From assembly GCA_029936705.1 (NCBI GenBank), contig JAPYSD010000062.1:1-11153 (forward strand): a stretch of 11,153 nt of DNA, in the 5' to 3' direction. A model generated the notes under the pieces. That model did not search any database, had not been told where the DNA came from, and saw only the letters and a program-made list of their open reading frames with translations. Of the stretch, positions 6,426 to 11,153 are shown piece by piece (positions within the stretch are counted from its first letter, which is position 1; each line of letters starts with the position of its first letter). Made by a program: the position numbers and the translations under genes. This DNA is from Croceicoccus sp. Its GTDB lineage: Bacteria; Pseudomonadota; Alphaproteobacteria; Sphingomonadales; Sphingomonadaceae.

Positions 6426-7175
6426 TTGTATCCCCTTCCCCATCGTCCGATCATTGCCGCCGCCCTGATGGCCTGCACCACCGCCCCGCTGCCCGCGCTG
6501 GCACAGGGCATCCCGTCGGTAGAGCTGGAAGCCACCACCGATTACCGCAGCCGCGGCCTGTCGTGGAGCGACGGCGACCCCGCGCTGCGCGCCGCGATCG
6601 ACGTGCCCGTCACGTCCGCGATCACCCTGTCGGCGCAGGGCGTGACCCTGCGTGAGGCATCGCGCCACGGCGGCGCCGATGCCGGTTTCGAACTGGCGGC
6701 AAGCTATTCGGACTATGCCGGGCTGATCGACTGGCGCGCGGGCGCGGTCGCCAATCTCTTCGCGGGCGGCCGCGGCGATCTGAACTACGGCGAGGTCGAG
6801 GCAGGCCTCGGCGCCTCGCTCGGCCCCGCGCGCGTCGACCTGTCGGGCAGCTTCGCCCCTTCGCAGGACGCGATCGGGGGCAGCAATCTCTATGCCCGGC
6901 TGGGCGCGTCGGTCGGCATCCCCGCCACGCCGTTCCTGTTCTATGGCCATGTCGGCCATTCCAGCGGCAGCGACGACGGCACGGGCCGCGCCAACCGCCT
7001 GCGCCCCGCGGGCGATTACGCCGACTGGGCCGTGGGCACCGAATACTATTTCGCCCCCGTCTCGCTGTCGCTGACCTACAGCGACACGAACATCCATCGC
7101 AGCGACCTGCGCGTCCCGGTGCTGGACCACCACTACGGCGAAAAGCTGGTCGCCAGCGCGATCATGCGGTTCTGA
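6426..7175 (+). CDS. TorF-family putative porin (outer-membrane beta-barrel, TIGR02001-like)
   Basis: Predicted outer-membrane protein of 249 residues. The first 26 residues form a Sec signal peptide ending in ALA before Q27. The mature start (SVELEATTDYRSRGLSWSDGDPA) is the hallmark of the TIGR02001/TorF family, which begins with a strand followed by Y-R-x-RG-x-S. The rest alternates Tyr/Gly-rich amphipathic strands, and the protein ends in F (IMRF), as expected for BAM-dependent barrels. The substrate is unknown; the family name implies a porin but experimental support is thin. There is no in-frame ATG that keeps the signal peptide. I chose TTG at 6426, with GGAG at 6412-6415 ten bases upstream. 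TTG at 6408 is an alternative that adds RSKRV-type positive residues but has no good ribosome-binding site. C17 lies in a poor lipobox (LMAC), so lipidation is unlikely. Confidence 0.75.
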   Translation: MYPLPHRPIIAAALMACTTAPLPALAQGIPSVELEATTDYRSRGLSWSDGDPALRAAIDVPVTSAITLSAQGVTLREASRHGGADAGFELAASYSDYAGLIDWRAGAVANLFAGGRGDLNYGEVEAGLGASLGPARVDLSGSFAPSQDAIGGSNLYARLGASVGIPATPFLFYGHVGHSSGSDDGTGRANRLRPAGDYADWAVGTEYYFAPVSLSLTYSDTNIHRSDLRVPVLDHHYGEKLVASAIMRF

Positions 7176-7208
7176 TCCGCTGCCTGCCGATGCTGTCGGC
7201 GCATAGCG

Positions 7209-7233
7209 CCGGTTCCGCCTTCGCGCGGACCGG
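7209..7233 (+). terminator. Strong hairpin after the torF-like gene
   Basis: CCGGT plus CCGC (with one bulged T at 7214) pairs with GCGG plus ACCGG, giving a nine-base-pair stem around a CTTCGC loop. It begins 33 bases past the stop codon. Two smaller overlapping hairpins precede it (GCCGA/TCGGC at 7186-7200; GGCGC/GCGCC at 7198-7210). There is no poly-T tract, only a C/T-rich stretch, so termination is plausible but unproven. Confidence 0.45.
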
Positions 7234-7238
7234 CCCTC

Positions 7239-7268
7239 TTGCCACTTCCCCTGTTTGCGGCAAGATAT
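7239..7268 (+). promoter_or_regulatory. Candidate promoter of the TPR membrane-protein gene
   Basis: TTGCCA (7239-7244) is followed after 18 bases by AGATAT (7263-7268). The -10 match is poor. If real, transcription would begin almost at the ATG at 7273, giving a leaderless or nearly leaderless mRNA. That would fit the absence of a recognisable Shine-Dalgarno before this gene. Confidence 0.28.
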
Positions 7269-7272
7269 CCGG

Positions 7273-8499
7273 ATGCTGGACGGGATCCCCACGCAAACCT
7301 GGATTCTGATCCTCATCGCGGTCGCGGCGCTGCCCAGTGCCAACTATCTTCGCCGCTATATCGCCGAATCGCCGCGCTATCACGACATCACGGCCGCGCC
7401 GCAGGATCTGTCATGGCGCACGCGGCCCCTGCTGCTGCGCCATGCCGCTGTGCTGGCGGGCTTGGCGGCACTGGCTGTCTTCATCTTCACGCCTGATGCC
7501 GACCGGTTGGCGGCCTTGCCCGATTTCCCCGCAGGCCTGATCGGCTTGCTGGGCTTGTTTGCGGCATGGACGGTTTTCCGGGGATTTCGGACCGGAACGG
7601 TGGAGCTGCTGATAAGGGGTTTCCGCAAGGAATTTCATCGCGGCACCCAGCCGCGGCGCTACTGGGCCTCGATGGTGTGGAACGCAGTTTGGTCCTTCGC
7701 GATGCTGTTTTACGCATTCCTCATGACCGCGACGCAGGCCGAACGCACCTGCGGTGGTTCGGGCAAGGGCGACGATTGGCAAAGGGCGGTGAGGGCCTGC
7801 GATGCATTGATCGCAGGCAAGGCGGGACCGTTGCAACGCTGGGGCATTGCGCTGGCAGACGCCCGAAGTTCGCCTGGTGAAGCCGAGCTCGCCGATTATT
7901 ACGCGGATCGCGGGCGCGCCCATTACATGTTAGGCAATCTGCAGGCAGCCATTGCCGACTACGGCCGCGCGCTCGATCGCGATCCGGTCGACAGCTATTC
8001 GCTCTACAATCGCGGGCTCGCATATGGCCGGTCGGGACAGGATGCGAAGGCCGCCGCCGATTTTTCCGCCTCGCTGGAATTGCGGCCCGGCAATGCGGAC
8101 GCCTATTTCGAACGCGGCCGGATCAGGATGATTACGGGCGACATGCCCGGTGCGATCGAGGATTTCACGCAGGTTCATGCCCTTGATCCGGATGATGAAT
8201 GGGCCCTCGCCAATCGCGGGATCAGCCATTTATGGATGGATGATACCGCAAGGGCAGAGGCGGACTTTGCCAGGGTAGAGGCACGCGATCCGCAAAACCC
8301 GGTCCTGCTGCGAGGTCGCGCGCTGTTGGCCATGCGGTCGGGCGATCCGGACAGGGCGATCGCCTTCCTGACCAAGGCGATCAAGGTGGATCCGCACGAC
8401 GAGTGGTCGCTGCGCAGACGCGCCGATCTCTACTGGGAGCAGGGCCAGGAGGACCTCGCCCGTGCGGACGATGACGTGATCAACGCGATCGCCTATTGA
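7273..8499 (+). CDS. Membrane-anchored tetratricopeptide-repeat protein
   Basis: Predicted inner-membrane protein of 408 residues with a soluble TPR tail; function unknown. Hydrophobic segments lie at about 8-22, 54-72, 86-104 and 133-153, suggesting four TM helices. A linker with two cysteines (C160, C176) follows. About six TPR units run from residue 206 to the end (roughly 206-238, 241-272, 275-306, 309-340, 343-374, 377-406). They show the usual pattern of a Tyr/Trp/Leu near the start, a Gly/Ala pair (YNRGLAYGRSGQ, YFERGRIRMITGD) and a closing LxxDP or similar (LDRDP, LELRP, LDPDD, IKVDP). TPR arrays bind partner proteins. I chose the ATG at 7273; an in-frame TTG at 7255 would add six residues. 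There is no clear ribosome-binding site for either. It is transcribed toward the small minus-strand gene, so it is probably monocistronic. Confidence 0.85.
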   Translation: MLDGIPTQTWILILIAVAALPSANYLRRYIAESPRYHDITAAPQDLSWRTRPLLLRHAAVLAGLAALAVFIFTPDADRLAALPDFPAGLIGLLGLFAAWTVFRGFRTGTVELLIRGFRKEFHRGTQPRRYWASMVWNAVWSFAMLFYAFLMTATQAERTCGGSGKGDDWQRAVRACDALIAGKAGPLQRWGIALADARSSPGEAELADYYADRGRAHYMLGNLQAAIADYGRALDRDPVDSYSLYNRGLAYGRSGQDAKAAADFSASLELRPGNADAYFERGRIRMITGDMPGAIEDFTQVHALDPDDEWALANRGISHLWMDDTARAEADFARVEARDPQNPVLLRGRALLAMRSGDPDRAIAFLTKAIKVDPHDEWSLRRRADLYWEQGQEDLARADDDVINAIAY

Positions 8500-8542
8500 G
8501 AATTGATTGTCCTACAGCGCGGCGGTCCGGCAATGGTGGCCG

Positions 8543-8568
8543 CCCGCTCTTTCGCCCCGCTCTTTCGC
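8543..8568. repeat. Perfect 13-bp tandem duplication
   Basis: CCCGCTCTTTCGC occurs at 8543-8555 and again, without spacing, at 8556-8568, in the convergent intergenic gap after the TPR gene. A possible stem (GGCGG 8521-8525 with CCGCC 8540-8544) lies just upstream and a T6 run (8577-8582) just downstream, so the segment may belong to the 3' end of the TPR transcript. It may also be a recent slippage duplication. Confidence 0.7.
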
Positions 8569-8676
8569 AATGTCCGTTTTTTCTCCGCCCCCCCGGGTGT
8601 CAACCGGCGGGCTGCAACGCCCAGATTTGCAGGGGTCCGGGCCGGGTGACAGCGGTTGTAGGATGTGTCGCCCCTG

Positions 8677-8721
8677 TCAACCGCACGGGGGTCAACTGAA
8701 CGGCAATCAACCGGAAGCGCG
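8677..8721. repeat. Three imperfect 15-bp repeats beginning TCAACYG
   Basis: TCAACCG (8677), TCAACTG (8692) and TCAACCG (8707) occur in exact 15-base phase, with partial similarity in the rest of each unit. A further TGTCAACCG copy lies at 8598-8606, matching nine bases with 8675-8683. Read on the minus strand they are CGGTTGA boxes. They sit immediately 3' of the minus-strand DUF1761-like gene. Function is unknown. Confidence 0.5.
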
Positions 8722-8727
8722 GCGCCG

Positions 8728-9129
8728 TTAAAGGCTGCGCAGCCAGAACACCGCGCCCATCGCCAGGTAGGCCGCCAGCCAGAAGCCCGCGTCGATCAGC
8801 GCGATGCTGCGCGGGTGGCGCTGGTGCAGGTAATTGGTCCACAGCGCCGGGATCACGAAGAACAGCGCGATCCCGCCGCTCATCATGAAATAGAGCCACC
8901 ATTTCGACGGGTCCGACAGCCGCGCGAACATGTGCGCCAGCATGAAGGCCGAAAGCTGGATCAGCACATAGGTCCCGCCGATGGCGACGGCGGGCCTGCG
9001 CCGCACTTCCAGCCCGCCCGGACCGGCGCGAACCGCCAGCGGTCGGGCGAACAGCTTGTACCATCCCGCCGCCACGGCCATCGCCGCCAGCGCGGCCAGA
9101 ACGCCGCCGAACCAATCAACCGGTCCCAT
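8728..9129 (-). CDS. DUF1761-like small integral membrane protein
   Basis: Predicted inner-membrane protein of 133 residues with four hydrophobic segments at about 5-24, 50-70, 78-97 and 109-129. The first segment ends in GWYKLFARPLA, resembling the WY-x-x-LF signature that follows TM1 in DUF1761 proteins. The length and four-helix layout also fit that family, whose function is unknown. The start codon (CAT at 9127-9129 on the plus strand) is preceded on the minus strand by GGAG with five bases spacing, a strong ribosome-binding site that fixes the start. The gene is divergent from rimO, with a 193-bp shared upstream region, and convergent with the TPR gene. The family assignment comes from recall of motifs and topology only; the membrane topology is more certain than the name. 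Confidence 0.75.
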   Translation of the reverse strand: MGPVDWFGGVLAALAAMAVAAGWYKLFARPLAVRAGPGGLEVRRRPAVAIGGTYVLIQLSAFMLAHMFARLSDPSKWWLYFMMSGGIALFFVIPALWTNYLHQRHPRSIALIDAGFWLAAYLAMGAVFWLRSL

Positions 9130-9178
9130 TCGATCTCCCGCTCCCCGTCCGAAGAATTCCAGCCGCCAGGCGCGGCCG

Positions 9179-9209
9179 TTGACGCAAGGGTAAGCGATAG
9201 CGGTAACAA
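9179..9209 (+). promoter_or_regulatory. Weak promoter-like element in the divergent region before rimO
   Basis: TTGACG at 9179-9184 (five of six to the -35 box) is followed 19 bases later by TAACAA (9204-9209), a poor -10 match. It lies between two divergent genes, so promoters are expected here on both strands. I could not fit a convincing pair for the minus-strand gene. The rest of 9130-9322 shows no other clear element. Confidence 0.25.
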
Positions 9210-9322
9210 ATGAAAAGGTGCCGGGCCCCGTTCTTCCCTATCCGGATCGCCGGACTATCGGGGTTTGTAACCGGACCATCGCGTTCTGGCGCGGCGCCGC
9301 GATGCGGTGTAGGGGCGCGCGC

Positions 9323-10711
<1,389 letters not shown>

Positions 10712-10732
10712 CTCGGCTTCGGGCGGCACCGC

Positions 10733-10761
10733 TTGCTTCGAATCGGGAAAGCGCCTATGCG
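10733..10761 (+). promoter_or_regulatory. Candidate rplK promoter
   Basis: TTGCTT (10733-10738), 17 bases, then TATGCG (10756-10761) followed by CGCGCC. Each hexamer matches the sigma70 consensus at only three positions, but spacing is ideal and this GC-rich style resembles alphaproteobacterial promoters as I remember them. The predicted start would be near 10768, giving a leader of about 113 bases before rplK. Confidence 0.4.
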
Positions 10762-10788
10762 CGCGCCTTCCCCGACAATATCCGGGAA
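10745..10788 (+). promoter_or_regulatory. Alternative hairpin segments GGGAA / TTCCC / GGGAA in rimO-rplK spacer
   Basis: GGGAA (10745-10749) can pair with TTCCC (10768-10772), with an inner GCGC/GCGC stem and CTAT loop. The same TTCCC can pair with GGGAA at 10784-10788 instead, so the two stems exclude each other. The first could form only in read-through transcripts from rimO, since it overlaps the candidate rplK promoter. There is no T-run, so neither is a standard terminator. Confidence 0.35.
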
Positions 10789-10880
10789 ACCTGCGGGAGG
10801 AGGCGTCCAGTCTCTGCCTGACCGCTTAACATGAGGGTCCTTCGAAAGAACGGCCCGACAGTGTGAAAAGGAGTGGCCCC

Positions 10881-11153
10881 ATGGCCAAGAAGATCGAAGG
10901 CTATATCAAGCTGCAGGTGCCCGCGGGCACCGCCAACCCGTCCCCGCCGATCGGCCCCGCACTGGGTCAGCGCGGCGTGAACATCATGGAATTCTGCAAG
11001 GCGTTCAACGCCGCCACGCAGGAACTGGAAAAGGGCATGCCGATCCCGACGACCATCACGGTCTATGCGGATCGCTCGTTCACCTTCACCACCAAGTCGC
11101 CGCCGGCGTCGTTCCTCCTGAAGAAGGCCGCCAAGCTGAAGTCGGGTTCGAAG
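10881..11153 (+). CDS. rplK: 50S ribosomal protein L11, 3'-truncated by window edge
   Basis: Component of the large-subunit GTPase-associated centre; it binds 23S rRNA with L10 and is needed for factor function and the stringent response via RelA. The first 91 of about 143 residues are visible. The N-terminal domain shows the family signatures MAKKIEGYIKLQVPAGTANP, SPPIGPALGQRGVNIMEFCKAFN and PTTITVYADRSFTF, and the part seen ends just inside the linker to the rRNA-binding domain (PPASFLLKKAAKLKSGS). A strong AAAAGGAG (10866-10873) sits seven bases before the ATG. In many bacteria rplK follows secE-nusG and precedes rplA; here the upstream neighbour is rimO. The L11 operon is usually autoregulated by L1; I cannot identify an L1 site with confidence. 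Confidence 0.97.
   Translation, partial: MAKKIEGYIKLQVPAGTANPSPPIGPALGQRGVNIMEFCKAFNAATQELEKGMPIPTTITVYADRSFTFTTKSPPASFLLKKAAKLKSGSK

Noticed and set aside
6468..6470. ATG at 6468 as the start of the TorF-like protein
   Set aside because: It would leave only about a dozen residues before the ALA cleavage site, too short for a working signal peptide.
8598..8683. Minus-strand TTGACA boxes as sigma70 promoters
   Set aside because: The two TTGACA hexamers (complement of TGTCAA at 8598 and 8675) lack a -10 partner at proper spacing and would fire into the end of the TPR gene.
8496..8731. Two plus-strand frames of 67 and 74 codons in the convergent gap
   Set aside because: Pro/Arg/Gly/Gln-rich composition, no ribosome-binding site, and they contain the direct repeats. 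They look like chance frames.
9218..9322. 35-residue upstream extension of RimO
   Set aside because: It has no family similarity, lies in the divergent promoter region, and the ATG at 9323 has a good ribosome-binding site.

Overview
The window is GC-rich chromosomal DNA from a free-living alphaproteobacterium. The gene families present (TorF-type putative porin, SurE, TadE/TadG proteins, DUF1761-like protein) and the GC-rich coding style fit the order Sphingomonadales best, possibly an Erythrobacter- or Croceicoccus-like relative. That placement is an inference; no rRNA or other phylogenetic marker is complete here.

Layout. (1) Positions 1-2852 hold a tightly packed + strand cluster: the 3' part of serS (seryl-tRNA synthetase), surE (survival nucleotidase) overlapping it by one base, and a two-TM potassium channel with an RCK/TrkA-N domain overlapping surE by 11 bases. 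(2) Positions 2853-3010 are a conspicuously AT-rich spacer with a perfect 10-bp inverted repeat, a small GC hairpin and three copies of TATAAC. (3) Positions 3011-5966 hold a three-gene cassette: a 679-residue TadG-like protein, then two TadE-like pseudopilins. The coding regions overlap or nearly touch, so they are very likely one operon. The TadG-like protein carries a glycine-rich domain with a roughly 20-residue repeat period (about eleven predicted beta-solenoid coils). No core Tad pilus genes (ATPase, secretin, platform proteins, prepilin peptidase) are in view. (4) Positions 6131-7175 hold a tiny 49-residue predicted lipoprotein and a TorF-like outer-membrane protein. (5) Positions 7273-8499 encode a protein with about four TM segments and about six C-terminal TPR units. 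(6) Positions 8728-9129 (- strand) encode a small four-TM DUF1761-like protein, convergent with the TPR gene. (7) Positions 9323-10711 encode RimO, the methylthiotransferase for ribosomal protein S12, followed after a structured leader by the 5' part of rplK (ribosomal protein L11).

How they fit together. Most of the window is housekeeping (translation: serS, rimO, rplK; stress: surE). The accessory part is the block from 2853 to about 7175, where nearly all products are predicted to be exported or envelope-located. The most unusual item is the TadG-like protein, whose large periplasmic or surface region appears to be a beta-solenoid. The intergenic spaces are all under 300 bp. I saw no tRNA, rRNA, CRISPR array, insertion sequence or attachment site.
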